From: Polyangium sp. 6x1
GTDB taxonomy: Bacteria; Myxococcota_A; Polyangia; Polyangiales; Polyangiaceae
Direction of reading: 5' to 3'
DNA: 64,000 nt
Assembly (NCBI RefSeq): GCF_029946515.1
Contig: NZ_JARZHH010000001.1
Coordinates: 1-64,000, forward strand
Shown here: one piece after another, positions 50,536-59,378 of the stretch
How the letters are laid out: every line of letters begins with the position of its first letter
How positions within the stretch are numbered: the stretch's first letter is position 1
Notes under the pieces: generated by a model
What the model saw: the letters and a program-made list of their open reading frames with translations, nothing else
Database searches by the model: none
What the model was told of the DNA's origin: nothing
Position numbers and translations under genes: made by a program

Positions 50536-53313
50536 TCACGGCCCCCCGCCGACGACCTTCTGCGTAAGCGCGACGATGAATCCCTCCAGGGCATCCACGA
50601 GCGGACCGAGCTTCGCCCACGCGCCGCTCTCCGGCTGGAACGCGGGCGGTGCGAACACGCCTTCCGTCGGCGCGCTCTCCCCGACCTTGATGTCCACGCC
50701 GCTTGTCGGCGTGTACTCGTACCACGAGCCGATGAGGAGCCCCTCGGCCGCTTCCGTGGCCTTGTCCGGGTCCACCTCGTCCGGGTTCGCCGGCACGATG
50801 CCGGGGTAGTTCGTCTTGGCGTAGTTCTCGATCTCCTCGGCGATCGTCATGTACGCGTGATCGTCCGGCAGCGTCGCATCGATCGCGCCTGTCGCCATGA
50901 ACGTGAGGAACGCGCGCTCCCACCCAGGCCGCACGGGCAACACGACGCGAGCCGCACCCGAGCGCAGGAACGCCTCGTGCACCGGATCGCTCGCGTGCAG
51001 GCGCAGCCGATCGGCCCACGTGCTCGCGTGCGTCCAGAAGTACGGGTACAGGAAGTAGTTGAGGTTCTCCCACTCGATCGCCTGGTGCACGAAGGATATC
51101 AGGCGGCCGTGATGCAGCACCACAGGTTGCACCTCCGGCAGGACTGTCCCGTCCGCATCGTAGAGCGGCCCCACTACGGCCGGCGCGAAGTCGATCTTCG
51201 ACCCGAAGAGCCACCGCAACACGCCCTTCATGAGCTCCTCGCGCTCGAGCTTGCGCAACGTGAGCGCGTCCATCTGCTCGAGCTGGCCGAGCAGGTGCGC
51301 GCGTCGCGCTTCGAGCATCTGCCGGCGTTCGAGGTAAGCCTTGTTCGCCGCTTCGGCCAGCGCGTTGAACGCGGAGAGCCGCCACGCGTTCTCGGCCTCG
51401 GGCCCGAGCTGGAACCACACCCGCACCGAGGCGAGCGCGAGGCGAACGTCGGTCGCGTACACGCCGAAGACGATCTCGGAGATCGGCGCGTTCCCGTCGT
51501 GCAGCTTGTGGGCGACGACGCCAGGGAACAGCGACTCGGGATCCTTGGAGTACGAAAGCCCCTTCCCGTGGAACGAGTGGAACGTGTAGCCCTCGGGCAC
51601 CGCGACGCGCAGCTCGTCGACGTGGTCGCGGTTCGGATCGTCGGCCGGGTACGGGCCGAGGAGCTTTGCGCCTTGCACGGCCATGACCAGCGGCGGCGGA
51701 GGCTGGACGGTCGCGCCGTACTGCTCGGCCAGCGCGCGCCAGTTCGTGCGCGTGACGCTCCCCGGCGACAGGTCGAACGTGAAGCCCTTCTCGAGCTCGA
51801 CGTCGAGCTGCCAAAGCTCGCGGTAAATGCCGAGCAGATCGACGGCAGGCTGCGGGATCGTGAGGTCGTATGTGAGCCGCACGCCGTAGCGCCGCAGATC
51901 GACGCGCCACTTGCGGAGGAGCTGGTAGTAGTCGTAGCGAACCGGATGGATCGGGTCGGGGTTCTTCACCCATCGCACCGTCTGGTCCTCGACGTGCGTC
52001 TTCTTGGCGAGTCGGAAGCTCGTGCGGTGCTCCTTCCGGGCTCGCGCGGACGCCTTCTTCGTGAGCGTCTGCGAGTGCGAGAGCGACGCCTTGCGTGACG
52101 ACATGTCCATGTCCGACGCGCCGAACGAGGTGGCGACGGACGTGTTCATCGGACCGAGCCCGCCGCTCCCCGTGACGGCCACGGAAAACGCGGTCGAGTG
52201 CATTCGCTGCGTCTCGGTGGCTTCGGCCATGTCCGTCTTGTCGACGACGCCGCGCTCCGAGTAGTCCTCGAACTGGTCGGCGACGAGCTTGTGGAACTCC
52301 TCCTCCGTGTTCGACCATTCTTTGTGGACGATCGCGACGCGCTCGCCGGGTGCGAGGGGTAGCGAGTAGAGGAGCTCGCCGTGCTCGATGCCCGCGGGCG
52401 CGTGGCTCAGGCGTTCGAGATGCAGGTAGCCGATGGGCGACAACGGCGAGCGCGGTGGCTCCGGCCGAGCGGCAGCGAGGTCTTCGAGCTGCTTCTTCTT
52501 CCCGACGAGAGCTTGCCATTCCTGCTCGAACGTCGGCGAATTGGCCTGGAGGCCGAGCGACTGAAGCGCCGAGCGGATAGATTGCTTGTGCTCTTGGGGG
52601 ACGTGCGCGCTTCCCAGCACGGCGCGGATGCGCAAGCCGCGTGATTGCTGGTCGAAGGCAGCCCCGCGGAGGAACAGCGCGTGCACGCCCGAAAGCAAAT
52701 CCGCATTCGATGCTTCGTCATCCGCGAGGGCCGCGCCCGACGGCAACTTCGCCTCGAGCTCGGCGAGGAAGGCGTCACTCAACGACTGGATCCCTGCACG
52801 GAGGCGCTCTTCCAGAAGCGCGCGGTCCTGTTGCTCCAGCATCGACATCAAGCGTCGTACCCGCTCCAGTTTGGCCTGCTCCGGATCAGCCGATACGGTG
52901 TCGGCTTGCGCAAGGGCCTCCGCGTCTGCCCACGCCGTCTCGGCGGCAGCGAGGGACGAGCTAAGGGCCGTGAGAGCGCTATTAATCGCCGCAATCCGGT
53001 GAGAAATGAGCGCTTGGACAACGACGTGGATTGCTTCCTTGCTGCCTTGCTCGCGGATCGCCGTCGAAAGAGCGAGTGGATCCGTCGCGCCGAGGGCTGC
53101 GGCGAGGCGCTTCTCGGACTCCCCCTCGACGTGGCCGACGAGCCACCGTACCTCGTCGGCAGAAGCGGCGAGAGCATGCAGAATGGCAGCTTGCTCGGTG
53201 ACGGACGGTCCGGGATCCGACAACGTGCGCCCGTCGCTGCTTTCTCGGCGGACATCGATCGCGCAAAGCGTGGTCTGGAGACGGACGCGCCTGGAGTTGT
53301 CGAGGGTAGCCAT
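50536..53313 (-). CDS. Large protein of unknown function (925 aa)
   Basis: No signal peptide or membrane helix. The first 260 residues are helical, with coiled-coil-like stretches (AAAETAWADAEALAQ, LMSMLEQQDRALLEERL). Residues about 290-620 mix strands and helices, including the block GELLYSLPLAPGERVAIVHKEW ... EEEFHKLVADQFEDYSERG, and the C-terminal third is mixed. This resembles very large conserved bacterial proteins of unassigned role rather than any enzyme. It starts the operon that also encodes the possible caspase-clan protein and the lipoprotein. Confidence 0.65.
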   Translation of the reverse strand: MATLDNSRRVRLQTTLCAIDVRRESSDGRTLSDPGPSVTEQAAILHALAASADEVRWLVGHVEGESEKRLAAALGATDPLALSTAIREQGSKEAIHVVVQALISHRIAAINSALTALSSSLAAAETAWADAEALAQADTVSADPEQAKLERVRRLMSMLEQQDRALLEERLRAGIQSLSDAFLAELEAKLPSGAALADDEASNADLLSGVHALFLRGAAFDQQSRGLRIRAVLGSAHVPQEHKQSIRSALQSLGLQANSPTFEQEWQALVGKKKQLEDLAAARPEPPRSPLSPIGYLHLERLSHAPAGIEHGELLYSLPLAPGERVAIVHKEWSNTEEEFHKLVADQFEDYSERGVVDKTDMAEATETQRMHSTAFSVAVTGSGGLGPMNTSVATSFGASDMDMSSRKASLSHSQTLTKKASARARKEHRTSFRLAKKTHVEDQTVRWVKNPDPIHPVRYDYYQLLRKWRVDLRRYGVRLTYDLTIPQPAVDLLGIYRELWQLDVELEKGFTFDLSPGSVTRTNWRALAEQYGATVQPPPPLVMAVQGAKLLGPYPADDPNRDHVDELRVAVPEGYTFHSFHGKGLSYSKDPESLFPGVVAHKLHDGNAPISEIVFGVYATDVRLALASVRVWFQLGPEAENAWRLSAFNALAEAANKAYLERRQMLEARRAHLLGQLEQMDALTLRKLEREELMKGVLRWLFGSKIDFAPAVVGPLYDADGTVLPEVQPVVLHHGRLISFVHQAIEWENLNYFLYPYFWTHASTWADRLRLHASDPVHEAFLRSGAARVVLPVRPGWERAFLTFMATGAIDATLPDDHAYMTIAEEIENYAKTNYPGIVPANPDEVDPDKATEAAEGLLIGSWYEYTPTSGVDIKVGESAPTEGVFAPPAFQPESGAWAKLGPLVDALEGFIVALTQKVVGGGP

Positions 53314-54343
53314 CGTGGACCTCTATCGGATGGATGGGAGAACAGGCCGCCTGCGCGGGATGAGGGTGCGCCGAAGGGCAATCAGAAACGCCGACTGCTA
53401 GCCGGCTATGCCCAGCGCCCGATCCGCCCGTACCTGGTACCCGGATTTTCTACCGGCGACGGGGCGAACGTGGCAAGGGCAGCGCGGGGACGGTTCGGTC
53501 TGATAATGTCCTACTCCTGCGAAGCCGAGTAATTATTAACAAACCCGGGGTGCTAACACACGGCACCACGGGTGAACTGAGCAACAAATCTAGGGGCGGC
53601 GGCGCCGTTGCGCCGCGTACGACGGCGGGGCTCTTCCCTACCAAGAGTGGACACTCGGTACGAAGCAGAGAGCGGGGGATCGGCTGTGCGCGTGACGTGC
53701 GCCACGTGGACGTGGCAGCGTGGGGACGCGCCTCGGATTCCACGCTCGGAGAGCGGAAGGATAACCACGGGGCCACCGCGGCCGGGGCAGCGACCGGGGA
53801 CGGCACGGAGGCCGAGCCTCGTGCGCACGCGAGTAGACACGCCCCATGCTCGATGAGAAAATGGGGCAGAAAAACTCATGGATACGAAATCTAAATGGCT
53901 GATCTGGATCTCTGGCTCAGAGCCAGTTTGATGCTGTTTCCTATCTGGATCCACATCCGGCGCGCCGCGCTCACCATTGCGCTGACTGTCCAGCGACCTC
54001 GTTTCTCGGCGCGTTTAACGGGCACCTGGAGGGCTTCGCCGCGCGGTGATGGGTGCGGGTTACGGCGTGAGCGGATGCTCCAGGATTGTCACGGACGAGG
54101 GCGGCGGGTCGGTCATGCACCGGGACGCGAAGCTCCGTCGCAAGCTGAGCGACCAGCCGCACCCTTCTAAGCTTTTTTAACGACCGAACGCTCTTTAGCT
54201 GCGCCAGGAAGGAGATCTCAGCAAACGCAACCCTCAAGTGGTGTCTTACGGTGGGCTGCCAGTAAAAGACCTCCTTCATTGGATGGACAGCGCACCCCCG
54301 GTAGTGCTCCTCTTGTAACCACGCCGCGAACCGCGCCGACCCC
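53314..54343. other. 1-kb gap without a convincing gene
   Basis: Frames here are short and not protein-like. The best candidate is a minus-strand stretch reading MKEVFYWQPTVRHHLRVAF... from 54279, which lacks an RBS and degrades into low-complexity sequence; it may be decayed coding DNA. GC drops around 53.5 and 53.9 kb compared with flanking genes, which suggests foreign or degenerate sequence. Confidence 0.45.
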
Positions 54344-54679
54344 TCACGACTTGCCGGCGCCGCGCGCCGCGAGTTCACGCCGTAGCTTCGGCAACTCCTT
54401 CTTCGGCCCCCTCCGAACGAGGTCCGCGATGCGCGCACGCTCGTCGTCCTCGGGAAACGTGCACAGGTCCATGGCGAGCAGATCGAGCCCGCGCGCGATG
54501 CGCTCCAGGGTCTCGATGGTGATCGCGGCGAGCCCGTGCTCGATACTCGAAAGGTGGCCTTTCGAGAGCTGTCCGGCTTCTGCGACCTGCTGAAGGGACA
54601 AACCTCGTTCGAGGCGTAGGTCGCGGATACGGGCGCCCACCTTGGCGGCGCCGGGAGAGGGTGTCGTTCGTCTGGGCAT
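54344..54679 (-). CDS. XRE-family transcriptional regulator (copy 2)
   Basis: This 111-aa protein has an HTH_3 domain at about 14-70 (VGARIRDLRLERGLSLQQVA, LSKGHLSSIEHGLAAITIET) and a basic C-terminal tail (RRGPKKELPKLRRELAARG). It shares MPRR, GARIRDLRL-E/D-RG and LSSIE with the regulator at 14272-14568, so they are paralogs. The start at 54679 is the first ATG before the HTH. Divergent from the DUF4291 gene with a 228-bp spacer. Confidence 0.75.
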   Translation of the reverse strand: MPRRTTPSPGAAKVGARIRDLRLERGLSLQQVAEAGQLSKGHLSSIEHGLAAITIETLERIARGLDLLAMDLCTFPEDDERARIADLVRRGPKKELPKLRRELAARGAGKS

Positions 54680-54907
54680 GACCAGCTTGTACCACGACAA
54701 CCATCCGTGGACAAACATAACGAAGGAGCAGCGTGCACGCGCGAGCTCGTGCTGGCACAGGCGGTACGAAGCTCCAGCCACGCAAACCGGCTTGTCCCGG
54801 GCTGTGCAGAGAGTACAACGCAAGCCACGTGGACTTGGACGTCCGTTCGCGTACTTTTCCCGCATGTGCAGCTCCGCCCCGAGGACTGGGGCGTCCAGCG
54901 TTGAACC

Positions 54908-55510
54908 ATGACCGCACCGAAGCCCTACGAACTTCGCGCCGACTACGACACCAAAACAATTACCGTGTACCAGGCGTACTCCCCGCAAATTGCGACGGCG
55001 GCGCTGGAGCACGGTCGGTTCGTGGCACCGTTCTCGTTCAACCGGATGACGTGGATCAAACCCAGCTTTCTCTGGCTGATGGCACGGAGCAACTGGGGCG
55101 CCCGGCCGGGTCAGGAGCGCACGCTTGCCGTGCGGATCACGCGAACGGGCTGGGAACGAGCGTTGGCCCTCGCCGTCCCGACCGATCCCCAAGCGCCCGG
55201 CTACGGAAGTTATGATCGCTGGCGCGCCGCATTTGATCGCGCAGCGGTACATGTTCAGTGGGATACGGAGCGGTCACTCCACGGAGCCGGCCTCCCCTAC
55301 TACAGCATCCAGGTCGGGCTGAGCAGGCACGTCATCCGGGAGTTCGTCGACGAGTGGATCACGGAGATCGTCGATCTCACGGAGCGCGTCCGAAAGATGA
55401 GGGACTTCCTCAACAGCCGGCAGGTCGACAAGGCGCGGCGCCTCCTACCCCGCGAGGCGGTTTACCCGTTGTCTCCAGAACTGCGCAGGCGCATCTGCGC
55501 TTCGGAGTAG
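54908..55510 (+). CDS. DUF4291 family protein
   Basis: This 200-aa protein matches the DUF4291 pattern closely: ELRADYDTKTITVYQAYSPQ, RFVAPFSFNRMTWIKPSFLW, SNWGARPGQERTLAVRIT, with the family's usual length. The function of DUF4291 proteins is unknown. They are widespread in bacteria and also occur in fungi, and are soluble. The gene stands alone, divergent from the XRE gene, and is followed by 1.4 kb without genes. Confidence 0.85.
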   Translation: MTAPKPYELRADYDTKTITVYQAYSPQIATAALEHGRFVAPFSFNRMTWIKPSFLWLMARSNWGARPGQERTLAVRITRTGWERALALAVPTDPQAPGYGSYDRWRAAFDRAAVHVQWDTERSLHGAGLPYYSIQVGLSRHVIREFVDEWITEIVDLTERVRKMRDFLNSRQVDKARRLLPREAVYPLSPELRRRICASE

Positions 55511-56964
55511 GGTCGCGTGCAAGGCCACCGGCGAGCCACCAAGTAGCCCGCCGTGGTGGCTCACGACCTCGCAGGGCGGTCGCCACGACCTGCTCCCCGG
55601 CGTGCGCGGTGGGCGACGCGGTAGCGTCTTGCTTGCCGGCCTCCGAGACGCTCCCGCGACGTTGGACGCAGCGTCCGAATCCTGCGGCGTCATGGTCGGC
55701 TTCGGCGCGCGACATCCCTTGCCACCTTCGCCGGGTCGCCCTCCCCCGCACCGCCCCCCGGCAGCGCACGCCACGGTCACGCCGTCATCGGCACGCCCGG
55801 CCATGCCCCGCGCGACGTCGACCCGTGACCGCGAACTGGCCCTTCCATGGAAAACCCACTGCATTTCCCATGGCGCCTCCATGGCCGAGCCATGGCCCCC
55901 TCCATGGCTCGGTAGGCCGGTAGTCATATGCCCTTGGGACATCCACGCGCATGTGCCACACCGCACCAATTCACCCAGGACAACGCAACTCAAACCACAT
56001 TCATGGGTTCGTCTCGACGATCGACGGTGGGGCATCTGCGATCCACCCCGACATCCGAAGCAAAAAGTGGATCGATTTCATGGATCACTCGAAGATCGAC
56101 CCCTTGATTTCAAGGGTCGACTTGGAGATTTCCGTGTGTTGAGCAAGAAATTCGCACGTTCTCGGCTTCCGTCAGCCTACGTTGACGGCTCCAGATGGTG
56201 AGGTACCATCCCGCCGTAGGTGCCTCGATCGGCCGATTCGGCCACCGCTATTCCGTGAAACATCCTCGGTCGCCAGTTCGGGGGATGAAATCGAGTAAAA
56301 AGTGGATCGATTTTACGGACTGTCCAAATTTCGACAGCCGTGAAACAGAGGTTTCCGAGACGCGCCTTCGAAAAGTGCCGGGTCTCGAGTGGAAAAGTGG
56401 GGCTTTGGTCTGGGTTGTGCACGCAGCCCACAAATGTGAACTAATCAACCAGAATTAAGCGCCTCGGAAGCCGCTTTCAGCCCTCCAAGTCTGGGCCTGG
56501 GTTTGTCTTTCTTCAGAACGCTTCAAAACCCGGCTGATTTTCCGTACAACCTCGATCCCGGCAGCCGTGAAACAGGCTCCGGAGCGATGTCGCGCCAAAA
56601 CTGACGAAAAAGTGGGTCGAGCAGTGGCCGTACTCGGATCCGGAAGCCGTGAAACAGGCATTTCGCGCACAGCGCCCTCGCCGCGACACAAAAAGTGGAT
56701 CGCTCGCATGGACCTCCCGCAATCCGACCCTTCTCAACCAAGGGGGTCCGTGCAGGATCCCGCAGCGAACACGGCAAATCGATCGACACCTCGCAAACCG
56801 TTGATTTAGTTCACGAAATCCCTTGGCGCATCGCCCCGACGGAGATAGGCTGCCATTGCTGGACGTCGCCTACGCGCGCAGTGCAGGGCGACGCCGACTT
56901 CCTTCGTGGGGCTCCGATGGGCGGAGCTTCAGGGGAGGGTTTTGTCGAAAGGAGCGCCGGGACC
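55511..56964. other. 1.4-kb non-coding region holding a degenerate repeat array
   Basis: No frame is protein-like. From 55.85 kb GC drops, and short motifs repeat irregularly to 56.7 kb (see the repeat entry). The stretch 55511-55850 shows ordinary GC and nothing recognisable. It ends at the excisionase-like gene. Being next to the integrase, it may hold the recombination sites or a non-coding RNA region of the element. Confidence 0.5.
56062..56698 (-). repeat. Degenerate tandem repeat array, unit about 85 bp
   Basis: On the + strand TGAAACA(G/T) recurs at 56256, 56341, 56568 and 56650, usually preceded by CCG. AAAAAGTGG, usually followed by (A/G)TCG, recurs at 56062, 56297, 56607 and 56690, with weaker copies at 56371 and 56393. 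TGAAAC to AAAAAGTGG is 39-41 bp in the three clean units, and AAAAAGTGG to the next TGAAAC is 43-44 bp. The array thus alternates two conserved boxes with a period of about 84-85 bp. On the minus strand the unit reads TGTTTCACGG ... CCACTTTTT. Confidence 0.6.
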
Positions 56965-57294
56965 ATGCACGATCGTCGTGCCCAGCTCGAAGCCATGCGC
57001 GCGCTCGTCGAGGCAGAGCTCGCCAAGCTTCCTCTTTCGTCCGAGTCGAATCATCCACCACCGTCATCCGTGCCCGCATTCATGACCGTCGAGGAGTACG
57101 CGAGGCGGATCCGGGTCCGGCCGGCGACGGTCCGGCGCATGGTGCGCGAGGAGAACCTTCCGCACGTGAGACCGAGGCCGCGGTTGATCCGGATTCGGGT
57201 GCGGGATGCGGACCAATGGGTGGCGGCGCGAGCGTCGGGCGCGCTCGCGAGGCGCAGGGCCACGGTGGAGGCCCGGAAGGGGGTGGTGCCATGA
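56965..57294 (+). CDS. Excisionase-like HTH protein
   Basis: This 109-aa protein starts at ATG 56965 after AAAGGAG. Residues about 39-90 (MTVEEYARRIRVRPATVRRM, EENLPHVRPRPRLIRI, RDADQWVA) form the MerR/excisionase-type HTH_17 fold. The stop overlaps the integrase start by 4 bp, the standard arrangement of an Xis/Int pair. Probably directs excision or helps integrase binding. Confidence 0.8.
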   Translation: MHDRRAQLEAMRALVEAELAKLPLSSESNHPPPSSVPAFMTVEEYARRIRVRPATVRRMVREENLPHVRPRPRLIRIRVRDADQWVAARASGALARRRATVEARKGVVP

Positions 57295-58523
57295 GCTTGC
57301 CGAAAGGGACGTCGCTCTTCTGGCGGAAGAGCAAGAAGCGGTGGGTGCTGAGTTATGCGGATCCCGTGCGCGGGCAGCCGCAGAAGGTTCTGCCGAAGGA
57401 GATCGTGCGGCAACGGGACGCGGAGACCTGGGCATTCGAATGGTTGCGGGTGCAGGGGATCCGGCCGGACGTGGTTCTCACGCAGCGGCGCGAGGAGGGG
57501 CTCTCGGTGGCGGCGTGTGCGGAGAAGTGGATCGCGTTGCGGACGAAGGACAGCCGGGTCGCGCCGGCGACGTTGACGAACAATCGGCTGCACCTGGACA
57601 AGTGGATACTGCCTCGGTTCGGGACGAGGGCCATTGCGGGGCTCGAGGTGCCCGAGCTGCGGGCGTTCATCCGGGACCTGCGGGAGCAGCGGGCAGCGTC
57701 GACGACGCGGAACGTCTACTACACGTTCTTCACGCTGTACGCGGATGCGATGGCGGAGGGATGGGTGAACAGTCCCGCGAACCTGGTCGCGCATCCGGCG
57801 GTGCAGCGCGAGCTGCCCGAGCTCGAGGCGCGGGCGGTCGTGCGGATTCCGATCGAGTGGGCGCGGGTGCTCATGGGGGATGAGCGGATCGCGCTGGAAT
57901 GGCGGGCGCGGTATGCAGTGGCGTTTACGAGCGGGGCGCGGGACGGGGAGATTGCCGGGCTTCGGTGGGGGGACGTCGAGATGGAGGCCGAGCCGTCGGT
58001 GTTCCGGATCCAGCAGGCCGTGGCGATCATCGGGGCGAAGGGCGAAGGCGGGTTCGCCAAGGTGAAGGGGCCGAAGACGAAGGGGAGCCGGCGGACGATG
58101 CCGCTGCATCCGGCGGCGAAGGCGGCGCTCGTCGCGTGGCGGGAGCGGTGGCCGGAGCTGGTTGGGAGGAGGCCGCGGGCGGAGGATCTCGTGTTTCCAG
58201 GGCCAGGTGGGGGGCCGTCACGGCCGAAGAGCGCGGCGCAGATGCGGGAGGATCTCGAGCGGGTCGGGTTGCCGGGGGAGATCCGGGGGCAGGCGGTGGA
58301 GTTCAGGGCGACGAGGGCGAGTTTTGCGACGTGGTTGGAGGAGGCGGGCGTGGCGGAGGGAGTGCGGAAGCGATTGATGGGGCATGCGGTGCGGGATGTG
58401 ACGGAGAGGCACTATACGGCGCGGGAGCTGGAGCAGCTTGCGAGGGCGGTGGCTGCAATCCCGATCGAACCTCTCACTCCCGTGCTGCTATCCTCCGCCC
58501 ATGCGGATTGTTGCCGTCGCTGA
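57291..58523 (+). CDS. Tyrosine-type site-specific integrase
   Basis: This 410-aa protein has an N-terminal arm-binding region, a SAM-like core-binding domain at about 65-165 (LSVAACAEKWIAL, NNRLHLDKWILPRFG) and a catalytic domain with Arg (SGARDGEIAGLRW), Lys region (KGPKTKGSRRTMPL), RATRASFATW in place of the usual HxxR box, His (RLMGHAV) and Tyr (ERHYTARELEQL). The substituted first residue of HxxR is noted; the other catalytic residues are present. The last 23 bp overlap the phosphoesterase gene, giving an odd tail (SSAHADCCRR), as if the original stop had been replaced. It probably mobilised part of this window. Confidence 0.9.
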   Translation: MSLPKGTSLFWRKSKKRWVLSYADPVRGQPQKVLPKEIVRQRDAETWAFEWLRVQGIRPDVVLTQRREEGLSVAACAEKWIALRTKDSRVAPATLTNNRLHLDKWILPRFGTRAIAGLEVPELRAFIRDLREQRAASTTRNVYYTFFTLYADAMAEGWVNSPANLVAHPAVQRELPELEARAVVRIPIEWARVLMGDERIALEWRARYAVAFTSGARDGEIAGLRWGDVEMEAEPSVFRIQQAVAIIGAKGEGGFAKVKGPKTKGSRRTMPLHPAAKAALVAWRERWPELVGRRPRAEDLVFPGPGGGPSRPKSAAQMREDLERVGLPGEIRGQAVEFRATRASFATWLEEAGVAEGVRKRLMGHAVRDVTERHYTARELEQLARAVAAIPIEPLTPVLLSSAHADCCRR

Positions 58524-59160
58524 CACGCACCTCTACCACGCGCAGCTCGTGGTCCCGCATGGCGACGTCTTCGTCCACGCGGGAGACCTGTGCCGGTTCG
58601 GAGAGCTCGACGAGCTCGCCGAAGCCGCCGCGTGGCTCCGAAGCCTGCCCCATCGGTACAAGGTGGTCGTCGCGGGAAACCACGACTGGGCGTTCGTCCA
58701 CCATCCGCGCGAAGCACGCAGCTTGCTCGGCAAGGGCGTCATTTACCTGGAAGACTCCGGGGTCTGCATCGATGGCATCACCTTCTGGGGTAGCCCGTGG
58801 CAACCGGCGTTCCACGACTGGGCGTTCAATCTCCCGCGGGGCGCGGCGCTCGCGGAGAAGTGGGCTGCCATTCCCGAAGGGATCGATGTCTTGATCACGC
58901 ATTCGCCCCCGTTCGGAATCGGGGATCGCTCGTGGAATGGGGATCGGCATGGCTGCGCGGATCTGATGGCACGTGTTCGGCAGGTGAAGCCCCGTCTCCA
59001 CCTCTTCGGTCATATCCACGAAGACGGAGGCGTGTTTCGCGAGACGGACGTCACGTACTTTGCCAACGTCACGACCTGGGAGTGCGGGCGGGGGCCGACG
59101 GTGCTCGATGTCGAGGGTGGGGTGGTCGAGGAGATCGAGGTTCCGAAAGCGCGCCCCTGA
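58501..59160 (+). CDS. Metallophosphoesterase
   Basis: This 219-aa calcineurin-like phosphoesterase shows all core motifs: ADTH (D-x-H), HAGDLC (GD-x-x), AGNHDWAF (GNH-D/E), THSPP and LFGHIHEDGG (GHxH). The fold binds two metals and hydrolyses phosphoesters; the substrate is unknown. It starts inside the integrase gene's 3' end. Its last 27 bp recur at 60959, beyond the TIR gene. Confidence 0.9.
   Translation: MRIVAVADTHLYHAQLVVPHGDVFVHAGDLCRFGELDELAEAAAWLRSLPHRYKVVVAGNHDWAFVHHPREARSLLGKGVIYLEDSGVCIDGITFWGSPWQPAFHDWAFNLPRGAALAEKWAAIPEGIDVLITHSPPFGIGDRSWNGDRHGCADLMARVRQVKPRLHLFGHIHEDGGVFRETDVTYFANVTTWECGRGPTVLDVEGGVVEEIEVPKARP
59131..59157 (+). repeat. Direct repeat, left copy (3' end of phosphoesterase gene)
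   Basis: The 27 bases coding EIEVPKARP at the phosphoesterase C-terminus recur at 60959-60985 with two mismatches. The repeats bracket the TIR gene and the small membrane protein gene, as a target-site or attachment-site duplication would. Confidence 0.55.
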
Positions 59161-59378
59161 GACAGCGCTGACCTGCCACCGCAATCTCTGCCCGCCCCTT
59201 CGCCCCCCATCTCCGCCGTCACGCGAGTACGCCAAGACACCGCCAGGGCTTGCCCTCCCCTGTTGGCTCCTGTACCCTTGGGCACCCTTCCCCGAGTCCC
59301 GAACGCGTTAGCTCGAACACCGATGAGGACCATGACCAGGTTCCGGCGAATCATCCTCAACAGAGGAGTCCTCGACAC

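Noticed and set aside
52014-52519. Long N-terminal extension of the 317-aa gene up to 52519
   Set aside because: The frame above 50530 is antisense-phase sequence of the 925-aa gene; the ATG at 50530 follows that gene's stop at normal operon spacing.
56062-56698. CRISPR array
   Set aside because: Boxes are degenerate and of two kinds, interbox sequences are similar between units rather than unique, and no cas genes are nearby; the Cas4-like protein at 23.3 kb is part of another operon.
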